Of a stretch of 64,000 nucleotides of DNA, positions 18,494-27,145 are shown piece after piece (within the stretch, counting starts at the first letter, position 1; each line of letters starts with the position of its first letter). This DNA is from Pullulanibacillus camelliae (GTDB taxonomy: Bacteria > Bacillota > Bacilli > Bacillales > Sporolactobacillaceae): positions 62,001-126,000 of the forward strand of contig NZ_BMIR01000007.1 of assembly GCF_014642655.1 (NCBI RefSeq). Direction: 5' to 3'. The notes beneath the pieces are model-generated. The model made no database searches and had not been told where the DNA came from. It saw nothing but the letters and a program-made list of their open reading frames with translations. The position numbers were made by a program, and so were the translations under genes.

Positions 18494-18914
18494 ACCGACG
18501 CTGCTTTTGGTATTAAAACTCTCACTTATGATGTCTTTCCCAATCCAACGGATACACGCACGTTGATTCCTTTTCTAAATAACATCGAGAAACATTTTTT
18601 CGAACTCCCGCATTATATCGTTGCAGACGCCGGTTATTGAAGGGAATCCTCGAAGAGTTTATGACAATGAGAAATGGGAACCACAAAAAGAAACGATTAG
18701 AAAACAGCTTTCGGAAGAGAAAACTGATGAAATCTACGGCAAGCATAAAAGTGACGTAGAACCAGTTTTTGGATTTCTGAAGGCGAATTTGTGTTTCACT
18801 TGTATGTCAGTCCGAGGCAAAGAGAAAGTGGAAAATGGATTCGGATTTGCGTTTATGGCAGTGAACTTAAGAAAGTACACTGCCCAAACGCTAAATATAA
18901 CGATTGATGAATAA
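18494..18914 (+). pseudogene. IS1182-family transposase fragment
   Basis: Two frames carry the conserved C-terminal half. The first (about 18494-18649) reads YDVFPNPTDTRTLIPFLN and KHFFELPHYIVADAGY, then stops. The second (18636-18914) reads EGNPRRVYDNEKWEPQKE, GKHKSDVEPVFGFLKAN and GFAFMAVNLRKYTA. The N-terminal part is missing, and a block of about 100 residues between the two pieces is deleted, leaving a frame change at the junction near 18640. Not functional. Confidence 0.8.
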
Positions 18915-19039
18915 TTCAACAAAAAAGGTTCCCATCATCCAAAAATAGATAACGGGAACCTTTTTTCATTTATTTTTGACTAGTTATGTCCCAGCCATTT
19001 TTTCAGTTAAGCCTTGCGTTTCCTCCGAGTACAACCACC

Positions 19040-19230
19040 GACGTACAGGATGTGCTAGCTTTGGCAATGTCATATGGGGGTGAAGCAGCCTGCCGAAGTG
19101 CTGTTGTCGTTTACCAAGCAGAGCTCTGGACATGTGCGATTTCTCGAAGATTTAAGAAGAGTGCTCAGGAGAATAAGCCTCATAGACAAAATCATACGTT
19201 TTATAATTTTTTGAGTTTCCGTATTTGGGC
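19040..19230 (+). other. Possible decayed coding remnant, unassigned
   Basis: A plus-strand stretch reads LALAMSYGGEAACRSAVVVYQAELW and, after a frame change, GHVRFLEDLRRVLRRI. It looks like a worn fragment, perhaps of another transposase, and lies directly after the IS relic. I cannot assign a family. Nothing else is seen in the gap 18997-19314. Confidence 0.25.
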
Positions 19231-19314
19231 TGCATTTCCTGATCTTCTGGTTCACTCTTAAAATTCTTATTGTCTCATCCCTTTGATTATTTACGAATCC
19301 ATGCGTTCTCATTG

Positions 19315-20043
19315 TCACTGATTTAAACGGCGACGACGGGCGACGTGACCGATGAGGATAAATAGCACGCATAGAAAGAGAATGGTAACAAGACCGTACC
19401 CATGCCATTGCAAGGCTATAGAATGGTTTGCTTGTACGGCTGTAGTGCCTACCATCCATGTCATTGGAAATAGAACAAAGAGGTTCGATTCTGCAAGCTT
19501 AAAGACTAGTCCAAAAAATAGTCCTAGTCCGATATAAGGCAATAAGATACTTGCTGGTAAAGTCCCTAAATGATTTAAACCATAGCAGAGCCCGGATAAA
19601 ATAATACTTGGAATGGGGCCAAACGCATTTTCAAAGCGAAGCTGTAACCAGCCATATATAAAAAAGGGTTGCCATAGCATTAAACCATTGTGCAATAATA
19701 ACGGTAAAATATGATTAGAATCCCGTGTGATAGGGATAAAGGATTGGAATAAAACAATGGATAACGCAAAAGAGATGAGCAATGAAGAGAAGAGAAAATG
19801 TTTTTTGATGCCCAAGCTAGCCAATGGTTGTTTTTTATAAGCTAATATAAATAACAATGGAACGAGAACGGAAAGAAGGAGAGGAATAAGCACTCCATTA
19901 ATGACCAATCCTGGGATCAACTGTTGTGTCTTACTGCTGATAAGTCCAAATACAATCATAACCAACTCAGTAGTGATGGCCATCATCAAATCAAACGTTG
20001 GTGTAAAGCGAACACCAAAAAAAGCGCGAATCTTATACTTCAT
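19315..20043 (-). CDS. CPBP-like (ABI family) membrane protein with altered active site
   Basis: A 242-residue protein with about seven hydrophobic helices. The segment WQPFFIYGWLQLRFENAFG followed by SGLCYGLNHLG has the spacing of the CPBP intramembrane protease motifs (EExxxR...G, then ...xxxH). The glutamate pair is replaced by QP and the arginine by Tyr, while the His of the second motif remains. It may thus be a non-catalytic relative. ATG at 20043 follows GAGGTGTT. It is transcribed away from the Zur-controlled genes. Confidence 0.55.
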   Translation of the reverse strand: MKYKIRAFFGVRFTPTFDLMMAITTELVMIVFGLISSKTQQLIPGLVINGVLIPLLLSVLVPLLFILAYKKQPLASLGIKKHFLFSSLLISFALSIVLFQSFIPITRDSNHILPLLLHNGLMLWQPFFIYGWLQLRFENAFGPIPSIILSGLCYGLNHLGTLPASILLPYIGLGLFFGLVFKLAESNLFVLFPMTWMVGTTAVQANHSIALQWHGYGLVTILFLCVLFILIGHVARRRRLNQ

Positions 20044-20224
20044 TGTAACACCTCAATCTATGACATCCTATGTCACCATTTAAAAGCATATCGGAAATTG
20101 GACGAAAAGGGAAGGGATACTTGGACTAAACCTGAGAAAAAGGCATGGAAACAGATTTAATAATGAATGGAAAGAATAACAGGAAAAATGCTTAGATGAT
20201 AGCACATGAACAAAGAGAAAAAAG

Positions 20225-20253
20225 TTTACATTTTAAAAGATCTATACTATACT
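20225..20253 (+). promoter_or_regulatory. Promoter of the flavoprotein/FeoB-like operon
   Basis: TTTACA (20225-20230), 17-bp spacer, TATACT (20248-20253). The expected start is near 20260, just before the Zur box. Confidence 0.7.
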
Positions 20254-20262
20254 GTGGTTATC

Positions 20263-20283
20263 AAATCGTAATTATTACGATTT
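20263..20283 (+). promoter_or_regulatory. Zur box 1 (perfect palindrome)
   Basis: AAATCGTAAT, one base, ATTACGATTT: a perfect inverted repeat identical to the Bacillus Zur consensus. It sits over the predicted transcription start of the flavoprotein gene, so zinc-loaded Zur should block transcription. Confidence 0.92.
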
Positions 20284-20387
20284 AAAGCTAGGCAATCGTT
20301 GATAGTGTCGGGGACAGAACGTTTGATTATTCGCTTCCTGTTGTTTCATAAGGAAGCTTTAGATGTTAGAAGAAAGGGCGGACTACC

Positions 20388-21500
20388 ATGAAAAAACAAT
20401 ATGATGTCATCATCGTTGGTGCAGGTGCATCTGGAATTGGGTTAGGCATTCTGTTAAAGGCCATGCATTGTGAGTTTTGTATTTTAGAAAAGGAGCGCAT
20501 CGGTGCGAGTTTCTTCAATTGGCCTGATGACATGCGTTTTATCACTCCATCATTTCCATGTCAAGGCTTTGGGCAAACCGATTTAAATGCTGTAGCTCCG
20601 AAAACCTCTCCTGCCTATACTTTAAATGTCGAGCATCCTAGTGGAGTGGATTATGCCGAATATCTCGAGCTGCTTCATCGTCATTTTAATTTACCTGTGA
20701 TGACGGGTATTGAGGTAAAGACGGTGAATAAATTGGAAAATGGAGGTTTTACTATTGAAACATCCTCAGGGACTTTACAGAGTTCCTTTGTCATTTGGGC
20801 TGCTGGTCAATTTCATTATCCTAACCTTCAGCCTTTTCCAGGTGCTGAGCTCGGCATACATAGCAGTTTAGTGGATTCATGGGATGCAATTCAAGGAGAC
20901 GACCTAATGATTATTGGCGGTTTTGAAAGTGGAATGAACGCCGCCTATCAATTATGTAAACGGGGAAAGCAGGTCACTGTTATTGCTAAAACGAGTACGT
21001 GGGAAATGGAAGAGAGCGACCCAAGTCGCTCATTATCCCCCTATACTTTTTCGTTAATTGAAAATTTACCAGAACCAGAATTGCTGCATCTTGTCGGGCA
21101 TGCACAGGTCACTGGTATTAAATGGTCTTCCGAAAAATATCAAATTATGACGGAGGGTGGAGCACACTTCTCAACCCGTTATCGACCAATTATCGCAACA
21201 GGCTTTACAGGGAGCACGCAATTAATTCAGCATCTCTTTTCCTATGGTGAGCACGGTGAGCCGTTAGTTGATGCTTATGATGAATCTATCAAAACACCTG
21301 GGTTATTTCTGGCAGGCCCTGAGCTTCGTCATGACGATCATATTTTTTGCTTCATTTATAAATTTAGGCAAAGATATCCCATCATTGCTGAAGCAATTGG
21401 AGAAGCGCTCAACTTAGATATGAGCATTATTGAAGAATATAGAAAACAGAATTTTTATCTGGATGATTTATCATCGTGTGGTGAACGCTGCCAATGTTAG
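20388..21500 (+). CDS. FAD/NAD(P)-binding oxidoreductase under Zur control
   Basis: A 370-residue flavoprotein of the flavin monooxygenase/CzcO type. The FAD loop is VIIVGAGASGIGLG (residues 8-21), the second dinucleotide loop LMIIGGFESGMNAAY, and the C-terminal FAD contact TPGLFLAGPEL. The last nine residues are SSCGERCQC, a cysteine-rich tail that could bind metal or act as a thiol switch. The gene lies behind a perfect Zur box and overlaps the next gene by 7 bp. The substrate is unknown; a role in zinc acquisition or sparing is inferred only from regulation. Confidence 0.8.
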   Translation: MKKQYDVIIVGAGASGIGLGILLKAMHCEFCILEKERIGASFFNWPDDMRFITPSFPCQGFGQTDLNAVAPKTSPAYTLNVEHPSGVDYAEYLELLHRHFNLPVMTGIEVKTVNKLENGGFTIETSSGTLQSSFVIWAAGQFHYPNLQPFPGAELGIHSSLVDSWDAIQGDDLMIIGGFESGMNAAYQLCKRGKQVTVIAKTSTWEMEESDPSRSLSPYTFSLIENLPEPELLHLVGHAQVTGIKWSSEKYQIMTEGGAHFSTRYRPIIATGFTGSTQLIQHLFSYGEHGEPLVDAYDESIKTPGLFLAGPELRHDDHIFCFIYKFRQRYPIIAEAIGEALNLDMSIIEEYRKQNFYLDDLSSCGERCQC

Positions 21501-23176
21501 AAGAACTGGCATTCAAACAAAATCAATCAGGAACCGTTGTGATGATAGGCTTAGAATCTGTGGGAAAATCAACGCTATTTAGGCATCTCACTGGGAATCG
21601 GTCAGGGATTGTCACCAACATTAGGGGATCAACGGTGAGCTGTTTAACAGGTCCACTTATGAATGACGAGAGTACAATGATCATTGATACGCCAGGCATT
21701 CAGTTTGAAGGAGATAGCCTGACAACAAAATTAGCCCTTGAACAGGCGAACAAAGCAGACACTTTGTTGCTCGTTATTAAGGCGACGGATTATAAGGAAG
21801 AGTTAATGACTTTGAACACTATGCTCCATTTGCGCAATCGCCATGTTGCCATTGCTATCACGTATTGTGATAAATGTCTTCACTCTCACCAAGAGCGACA
21901 ACAAATCAGCGAACTTCTTGATGTTCCTGTAATGTGGCTTAATGCTCGGGAGGTTGAGGCAACTCATCAACAACAGCTTATTGAGGGCATTCAACATGCA
22001 AAGCCATGGAAGCTTAATAATCATTTACTAACGTTTTTACCTATACTTCCAGTTAAGACCACATCCCGTTTCAAGCAGTCCTGGTACACGCTGCCCCTTA
22101 TTGGGCCATGGCTATCTTTAGGAACTATTTTAGCCATGTTTGCTGTGCCGGTTTATATAGCTTACCAATTTGCTCAGTGGATGGAGCCTCTTTCAGAAAA
22201 ATATGGGATACAAGGGATTGAGACTTTTTTTCATCCCTTTCCGACGATCATCCAGCAGTTTTTGGTGGGGGATTATGGTTTGATTACACTCGGGTGGTAT
22301 TCCTTCCTTTGGGCGTTTCCAGTCGTCTTTTTAATTGGGGTGACAACGGCAATATCAGAAGAAACCGGAATTCAAGAGCACATTACGATAAGCTTAGATC
22401 CATGGTTAAGACGTATCGGCTTAACAGGACGAGACTTGATTCCCGTATTAACGGGATTTGGCTGTAATGTAGTGGCGGTTCTTCAAAGTAGAAGTTGCAG
22501 CAGCTGTACACGACAATCCTGTGTTTCACTGATTTCCTTTGGCTCAGCTTGTAGTTATCAGATTGGGGCGACTTTGTCGTTATTTGGTTCTGCTCATAAG
22601 CCTTGGCTGTTTATCCCATACATCTTTGTACTCTTTATAGTAGGAGCTATCCATACAAGATTATGGAATAAAAATGATACTACTATCAGTTTGAATCGCA
22701 TCACCTCTTTACCATATTTGCAAAGCTTAACGTGGTATGGGCTCATTTGGCGGGTGAAAAATATTCTCAAACAATTTCTTTTACAAGCCATGCCGATTTT
22801 TTTCATCATTTGTGGTGTGGCAACGGCTTTGGAATATACACATGTGTTGGGCGCTATCGCTGTCTTGATTTCACCCGTATTGCACTTTTTTAATCTTCCA
22901 CCTACTGTAGCCCCAGGAATTGTCTTTTCGTTTATTCGAAAGGACGGGCTTCTCGTCCTTAATCAAGGTCATGGTGAGGTACTCAGTACATTAACCGTCA
23001 TGCAAATTTTTATATTGGTTTACTTAGCTTCCACGTTGTCTTCATGCTTGGTCACTTTATATACGTTAAAAAAAGAGTGGGGGTGGGTTGCAGCTGGAAG
23101 ATTATTTGCAAAGCAGTTCTTCACTTCAGTTATCAGTGCCTATTTGATCTCAGCCCTCATTTATTTTTTTAAATGA
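21494..23176 (+). CDS. FeoB-like GTPase-permease, probable metal transporter (Zur operon)
   Basis: A 560-residue fusion of an N-terminal G domain and a polytopic membrane domain. G1 is GLESVGKS (residues 19-26), G3 is DTPG, and the G4 site is an unusual YCDK. The membrane part keeps the FeoB gate motif GFGCNVVAV. It then has SRSCSSCTRQSC and SACSY, richer in cysteine than the usual FeoB gate. FeoB itself imports Fe(II). Zur control and the cysteine-rich gate suggest zinc, but this is inference. It is shorter than classical FeoB, and no FeoA gene is adjacent. Confidence 0.78.
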   Translation: MLEELAFKQNQSGTVVMIGLESVGKSTLFRHLTGNRSGIVTNIRGSTVSCLTGPLMNDESTMIIDTPGIQFEGDSLTTKLALEQANKADTLLLVIKATDYKEELMTLNTMLHLRNRHVAIAITYCDKCLHSHQERQQISELLDVPVMWLNAREVEATHQQQLIEGIQHAKPWKLNNHLLTFLPILPVKTTSRFKQSWYTLPLIGPWLSLGTILAMFAVPVYIAYQFAQWMEPLSEKYGIQGIETFFHPFPTIIQQFLVGDYGLITLGWYSFLWAFPVVFLIGVTTAISEETGIQEHITISLDPWLRRIGLTGRDLIPVLTGFGCNVVAVLQSRSCSSCTRQSCVSLISFGSACSYQIGATLSLFGSAHKPWLFIPYIFVLFIVGAIHTRLWNKNDTTISLNRITSLPYLQSLTWYGLIWRVKNILKQFLLQAMPIFFIICGVATALEYTHVLGAIAVLISPVLHFFNLPPTVAPGIVFSFIRKDGLLVLNQGHGEVLSTLTVMQIFILVYLASTLSSCLVTLYTLKKEWGWVAAGRLFAKQFFTSVISAYLISALIYFFK

Positions 23177-23218
23177 GCTGGGTCTTTAGGATGTATTAAG
23201 GCATTAAATATAATTTAC

Positions 23219-23239
23219 AAATCGTAATCATTACTATGG
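23219..23239 (+). promoter_or_regulatory. Zur box 2, before rpsN2
   Basis: AAATCGTAAT, one base, ATTACTATGG. The left arm is perfect and the right arm has three mismatches. A TATAAT (23209-23214) lies five bases upstream and the rpsN2 start codon 12 bases downstream. Confidence 0.75.
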
Positions 23240-23251
23240 AGGGATTTATCA

Positions 23252-23521
23252 ATGGCTAAAAAGTCAAAAGTGGTAAAAGAACAAAAACGGCAAGCGATTG
23301 TAGAGAAATATGCAGATTTAAGAAGAGAATTAAAAGCAAAAGGAGATTATGAAGCTTTAAGAAAACTGCCGAGAGACTCTTCTCCAACGCGGTTGCATCA
23401 CCGTTGCAAAATTACCGGAAGGCCTAGAGGATATATGCGAAAGTTCAACATGTCAAGAATTGCTTTTAGAGAGTACGCACACAAAGGACAGATTCCGGGA
23501 GTCAAGAAGGCGAGCTGGTGA
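23252..23521 (+). CDS. rpsN2: Zinc-independent ribosomal protein S14 paralogue
   Basis: An 89-residue S14 without the CxxC...CxxC zinc ribbon of the housekeeping copy, closely resembling B. subtilis YhzA/RpsN2 ([41 protein letters not shown]-like end). It replaces the zinc-containing S14 when zinc is scarce, so the cell can build ribosomes without spending zinc. Placement behind a Zur box matches the known regulation. Confidence 0.95.
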   Translation: MAKKSKVVKEQKRQAIVEKYADLRRELKAKGDYEALRKLPRDSSPTRLHHRCKITGRPRGYMRKFNMSRIAFREYAHKGQIPGVKKASW

Positions 23522-23569
23522 GTTAAGCCTTTGCAGTGTTAGACTTCGTGATAATGACACGCATCACAA

Positions 23570-23619
23570 AGCCCGAATGGAGTTGTTTGGCATTTACCAG
23601 ACCTTCATTCGGGCTTTTA
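23570..23619. terminator. Bidirectional terminator between rpsN2 and zur
   Basis: Stem AGCCCGAATG / CATTCGGGCT (23570-23579 and 23606-23615) with TTTTAT after it. It lies between convergent genes. Confidence 0.8.
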
Positions 23620-23645
23620 TTGTTATTATATATAATTGGTGGCTG

Positions 23646-24053
23646 TCAGCGACAGGCATCACATACTCCATAGATCTCAAACTTATGTCCAGTAATGTTA
23701 AATCCATCAACCTCAGGCATGACGATCATTGGACAATCTTCAATGGTTTGTGTTTTACCGCATTCCAAGCAAATGAGGTGGTGGTGATGATGATCCGCTC
23801 CGCAGCTTAATTGAAATCTTTTTTCGCCATCTAATTCCGTCTCTTCAAGGATGCCTAGCTCAGTAAAAAGCGCTAAATTTCTATAGATAGTCTCATAGCT
23901 GAGTCCAGGATAATCCTTTTTTAGATGATCAATTACTTCTCTGACAGACGTATATTTATTTTGTTGTTTCAAAAATTGTAATATTTCTTCTCTTTTATGC
24001 GTTGTCTTATAGCCTTTTTCTTTTAAGAGGTGCAACGCTTCTCCGATATTCAT
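23646..24053 (-). CDS. zur: Fur-family regulator, zinc uptake regulator Zur
   Basis: A 135-residue Fur-family repressor: winged helix in residues 1-80 (YKTTHKREEILQFL, SYETIYRNLALF), then a dimerisation domain with DHHHHHLICLECGKT and the second zinc pair CDACR. All structural cysteines are present. Among Fur paralogues, the context of four nearby Zur-like boxes and rpsN2 argues for Zur rather than Fur or PerR. No Zur box is seen before its own start. Confidence 0.85.
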   Translation of the reverse strand: MNIGEALHLLKEKGYKTTHKREEILQFLKQQNKYTSVREVIDHLKKDYPGLSYETIYRNLALFTELGILEETELDGEKRFQLSCGADHHHHHLICLECGKTQTIEDCPMIVMPEVDGFNITGHKFEIYGVCDACR

Positions 24054-24195
24054 TTACAATCCCCCGCTTTTTAAAAGGACTCCTTCTATTCCTATTGTAA
24101 CAGAAAATAGGTGACAAAATAAATAGATCCAGCTTTATAAGTCAGAGGGAAAAAGTAAACCATACCGTAAGAAGCGTGTTGTCTTATAGCTCGCC

Positions 24196-25011
24196 TTAGA
24201 CTACCTTTCGATCTTTTTCCCGCCACTTTGCAGAAACAAAATGATGATAAATAAAGATACACACAGCAATGATAATGAGTACAATGGAAATCACTTGAGC
24301 AATTCTCAGTGTTGATGTCAGCATTAAGCTGTCGGTTCGTAAGCCTTCAACGTAGTAACGCCCTATTGAATACCAGACGAGGTACATCAAAAAAATGTCA
24401 CCCATTTTAAAGGGAAGGGAGGTTCTTCTTAAGATAAACAATAGAACAAACCCTGCGATATCCCAAACAGATTCATATAAAAATGTCGGGATATAGTATG
24501 TACCATCGATATACATCTGGTTAATAATGAATGAGGGCAAATGTAAATGCTCTAAAAACAGGCGTGTAGTGGGACCACCATGTGCTTCTTGGTTCATAAA
24601 ATTGCCCCAGCGGCCGATACCTTGACCAAGAATTAAACTTGGAGCAACAATATCTGTCCAACGCCAAAAGGATAAGTTTTTTCTTTTCACAAAAAGTAAT
24701 GTAATGAGCAAAGCACCCAAAATTGCTCCATGAATCGCAATCCCACCGTGCCAAATTGCAATCATCTCTAATGGCTGCCCCTTATAGTCATTCCATTCAA
24801 AAGCAACATAGTAAATCCGGGCGCCGATAATGGCAGCCGGTAGTGCATAGAAGATAAATTGCGTCAAAAGATCAGGATCTAAACGTTGCCTTTTTAATTC
24901 ATTTTGGGCAATAAAAAAGCCTAAAAGTAAACCAGTTACAATGATAATGCCATACCAATGAATCTCTAAAGCTCCTAATTTCAGAGCAATGGGGTTGAGT
25001 GGATAGTGCAA
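24196..25011 (-). CDS. lgt: Prolipoprotein diacylglyceryl transferase
   Basis: Transfers diacylglycerol from phosphatidylglycerol to the lipobox cysteine of prelipoproteins at the outer face of the membrane. It has seven hydrophobic helices, the N-terminal [18 protein letters not shown] and the signature [18 protein letters not shown]. The frame runs up to 25119. The TTG at 25011 (HYPLNPIAL) is chosen because TTGGAGGCG lies just before it and homologues begin there. It stands alone, outside the usual hprK-lgt operon, and next to zur, so it may be a second lgt. A Zur-like box overlaps its predicted transcription start. Confidence 0.9.
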   Translation of the reverse strand: MHYPLNPIALKLGALEIHWYGIIIVTGLLLGFFIAQNELKRQRLDPDLLTQFIFYALPAAIIGARIYYVAFEWNDYKGQPLEMIAIWHGGIAIHGAILGALLITLLFVKRKNLSFWRWTDIVAPSLILGQGIGRWGNFMNQEAHGGPTTRLFLEHLHLPSFIINQMYIDGTYYIPTFLYESVWDIAGFVLLFILRRTSLPFKMGDIFLMYLVWYSIGRYYVEGLRTDSLMLTSTLRIAQVISIVLIIIAVCIFIYHHFVSAKWREKDRKVV

Positions 25012-25030
25012 TGTCTCGCCTCCAAAATTA

Positions 25031-25051
25031 CAATAGTAAAGATTACGGTTT
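25031..25051 (-). promoter_or_regulatory. Zur-like box before lgt
   Basis: Plus-strand arms CAATAGTAAA and ATTACGGTTT match the Zur consensus at 16 of 20 arm positions. It lies two bases downstream of the predicted -10 element of lgt, the same geometry as Zur box 1. Confidence 0.5.
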
Positions 25052-25053
25052 AA

Positions 25054-25082
25054 AGTATAAGATAAAGTAACAGTGTGGTCAA
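25054..25082 (-). promoter_or_regulatory. Sigma-A promoter of lgt
   Basis: Minus-strand TTGACC (25077-25082), 17-bp spacer, TATACT (25054-25059). Confidence 0.7.
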
Positions 25083-25204
25083 GCAACAAATACTCGAGAA
25101 GGGATGAGTTTTTAACCACAGATCAAGAGAGGGGATACGACTCACTAAAGAATTAGGCATATCTTGTCCTTTTGGGACATAGAGTACTACAAGCAACACT
25201 TCAT

Positions 25205-25225
25205 AAATCGTAATTATTATGGTTT
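25205..25225 (+). promoter_or_regulatory. Zur box 3, before the YraQ-type permease
   Basis: AAATCGTAAT, one base, ATTATGGTTT, with two mismatches in the right arm (18 of 20). It lies 35 bases before the permease start codon. Confidence 0.8.
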
Positions 25226-25259
25226 AAATATTTTTGGATTGGTTAAAAGGGGGAACGGC

Positions 25260-26279
25260 ATGTTTCAATTGATTTTAAAAATCTTCCGCATGGAGTCGCT
25301 AGGTGTCCTTCTGCTTATTCTTTGTTTAATGGGATTTTTACTTAGTAAAGGGGCACAGGGGATCGTTCATATCCAGTTCCCTTATCCACTTCAAGAAACA
25401 ATCACGACATACTTAGGTATTTTACTTGAGGCCTTACCCTTTATTTTAATTGGGACATTATTTTCCGGTATTATTCAAGTTTATTTAACCGAAGATCGCT
25501 TAAAGCGTTGGTTACCTAAGAGTGGCTTCCTCGCCATCTTTCCAGCGATAGTCATTGCCGTCCTCTTTCCAGTTTGTGACTGCGCGATTATTCCGGTTGC
25601 CTATCGTCTGATAAAAAAAGGGGTTCCCACACATATTGGTGCTATCTTTTTAATCATACCACCGATTGTTAACCCCATTGTCGCACTATCTACCTATTAT
25701 GCCTTCAATACAACTATTGATGTGTTGGTTTATCGCATTTGCTTAGCTCTAATTCTGACAATTTTAGTGAGTGCGACACTTTTATATGTCTTTCAGCACC
25801 AGCGTCCTGTACAAAAGGAACGCCATGGGCATCATCATGACCATGATCATAGCCACCATCATGAGCATCATCGGTGGAGAGCAACATTATCGCATGCCAT
25901 TGAGGATTTTGTTCAAGCGAGTAAACTCTTAATGTTTGGTGCATTTATTGCAGCTGGATTTCAAACCTTTATTGATCAGCAGCATATCATGACCCTTCAA
26001 TCAAATACTTTATTTTCCAATTTATTTATGATGGGCTTGGCATTTATTCTATCCGTATGTTCCCAAGCCGATGCGTTTGTTGCGGCCTCTTTTTATCCGC
26101 ACATTCCATTGAGTGCTGTCTTAGCCTTTTTATTACTCGGTCCGATTTTAGATATTAAAAATACGTTAATGCTATTTTCATATTTTAAATGGCGTTTTGT
26201 ACTTGTATTCATGATGATTGTGAGTATATATGTCCTGATTCTTGTCAGTCTTGTTGACATTGTTGGCGGGCACATGTAG
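25260..26279 (+). CDS. YraQ/YcgR-type (DUF318) permease with His-rich loop
   Basis: About 339 residues with eight or so membrane helices and the family motifs PVCDCAIIPVAYRLIKKGVP, PPIVNPIVALSTYY and, near the C-terminus, SVCSQADAFVAASF and GPILDIKNTL. A cytosolic loop rich in His and Asp (GHHHDHDHSHHHEHH) is a typical zinc-binding buffer of metal transporters. The frame extends to 25164. The start at 25260, behind AAAAGGGGG, is preferred because the longer version would place the Zur box inside the gene. Zinc transport is the likely role; direction is unknown. Confidence 0.82.
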   Translation: MFQLILKIFRMESLGVLLLILCLMGFLLSKGAQGIVHIQFPYPLQETITTYLGILLEALPFILIGTLFSGIIQVYLTEDRLKRWLPKSGFLAIFPAIVIAVLFPVCDCAIIPVAYRLIKKGVPTHIGAIFLIIPPIVNPIVALSTYYAFNTTIDVLVYRICLALILTILVSATLLYVFQHQRPVQKERHGHHHDHDHSHHHEHHRWRATLSHAIEDFVQASKLLMFGAFIAAGFQTFIDQQHIMTLQSNTLFSNLFMMGLAFILSVCSQADAFVAASFYPHIPLSAVLAFLLLGPILDIKNTLMLFSYFKWRFVLVFMMIVSIYVLILVSLVDIVGGHM

Positions 26280-26333
26280 AGGAGGATGAGGCAAGGCTGT
26301 AAATGTATGTAAATGGCAGTTAAAAAGAGGGGA

Positions 26334-26361
26334 GGGGACTTACCTAGCTGTCCCCATTCCT
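26334..26361 (+). terminator. Hairpin between the permease and the L,D-transpeptidase
   Basis: GGGGAC / GTCCCC (26334-26339 and 26350-26355) followed by ATTCCTTTT. It is short but correctly placed between convergent genes. Confidence 0.5.
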
Positions 26362-26362
26362 T

Positions 26363-27004
26363 TTATTCTATTACAACTTTGGTGTTCGTTGGGATCGTAT
26401 TGTAGATCCATTTGGCATCTGGAATGCTTAAGCGCACACAGCCATGGGAAGCTTTATGGCCAAGCTTTTCAGCCTCGCTCTTTATGATTTTTTTGTCGGC
26501 ATCCATGGGAACTGTATGGAAGAGAAATTCACCGTGGTTTTTCCATGACACCCAATATTCTGCTCCTTCTTTTTCACCATTTGAATAAAACCAAGTGCCT
26601 TTTTCTGGTTGAATATGATAGGTGCCTTTAGGTGTCGAATCATCAGGCTTTGTATCTAAACCCGTTGAGACAATCATGGTGTATAAGGTGTGATCGTCAT
26701 TTTTGATGTATGCTCTTTGTTTTTCTACTGAAACATCGATCCAGAGGTCCTTATCATCACTTAGATTTGTCGGATAAGAACCGCCTGTCGGCTTCGTCCA
26801 ATCGACAACTTTTGGCTTTGCCGGGGGCGCCTCTGCTTTTGCCTTTCGTTGCTGCTGTTGATCGCTTGTCTTTTGCTTCGTGTTTTGGTTTTGTGTTGCT
26901 GTTTTTGATTTTGCTTTTTGATCTGAGGCGTTTCCTTCATGAGAACAGCCGATCATTGATAAACACAATACTAAAAGAAGTAGAAACATTGCTAGCTTTT
27001 TCAT
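26363..27004 (-). CDS. L,D-transpeptidase lipoprotein (YkuD domain)
   Basis: About 213 residues. The signal is of lipoprotein type (MKKLAMFLLLLVLCLSMIGC, lipobox SMIGC), followed by a Gln/Lys-rich linker and a YkuD catalytic domain with HTVPM and SHGCVRLSIPDAKWIY, in which the Cys is the nucleophile. These enzymes make 3-3 cross-links in peptidoglycan or attach proteins to it. The start at 27004 is chosen from GGAGATG and the signal peptide, rather than 27022. It is divergent from the lysozyme-like gene, with a Zur-like box between them. As a lipoprotein it needs Lgt, which is encoded nearby. Confidence 0.88.
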   Translation of the reverse strand: MKKLAMFLLLLVLCLSMIGCSHEGNASDQKAKSKTATQNQNTKQKTSDQQQQRKAKAEAPPAKPKVVDWTKPTGGSYPTNLSDDKDLWIDVSVEKQRAYIKNDDHTLYTMIVSTGLDTKPDDSTPKGTYHIQPEKGTWFYSNGEKEGAEYWVSWKNHGEFLFHTVPMDADKKIIKSEAEKLGHKASHGCVRLSIPDAKWIYNTIPTNTKVVIE

Positions 27005-27064
27005 TGTACATCTCCATTTCAATTTAATGGTCTAAAGCTATGTTTTTCTTCATAGCATAAAAAC

Positions 27065-27085
27065 AAATCGTAATCGTTCCTATTT
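27065..27085. promoter_or_regulatory. Zur-like box 4 between the L,D-transpeptidase and lysozyme-like genes
   Basis: AAATCGTAAT, one base, GTTCCTATTT: left arm perfect, three mismatches in the right arm (17 of 20). It lies 60 bases from each of the two divergent start codons, so it could act on one or both. Confidence 0.65.
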
Positions 27086-27145
27086 ATAAAACTATTATAA
27101 AGACCCCCTAGACATTTGTAAAGATTCACAGGGAGGAAAAAGCCA

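Larger units (their letters stand above)
18098..18996 (+). mobile_element. Relic of an IS1182-type element
   Basis: Imperfect terminal inverted repeats bound the segment: GGCTGGGGAAAAAC at 18098-18111 and its counterpart GGCTGGGACATAAC read from 18996 back. Inside are two hairpins near the ends (18122-18160 and about 18927-18967), a GC-rich hairpin repeat and the remains of a transposase. An intact element of this family is roughly twice as long, so the copy has lost much of its coding part. Confidence 0.65.
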
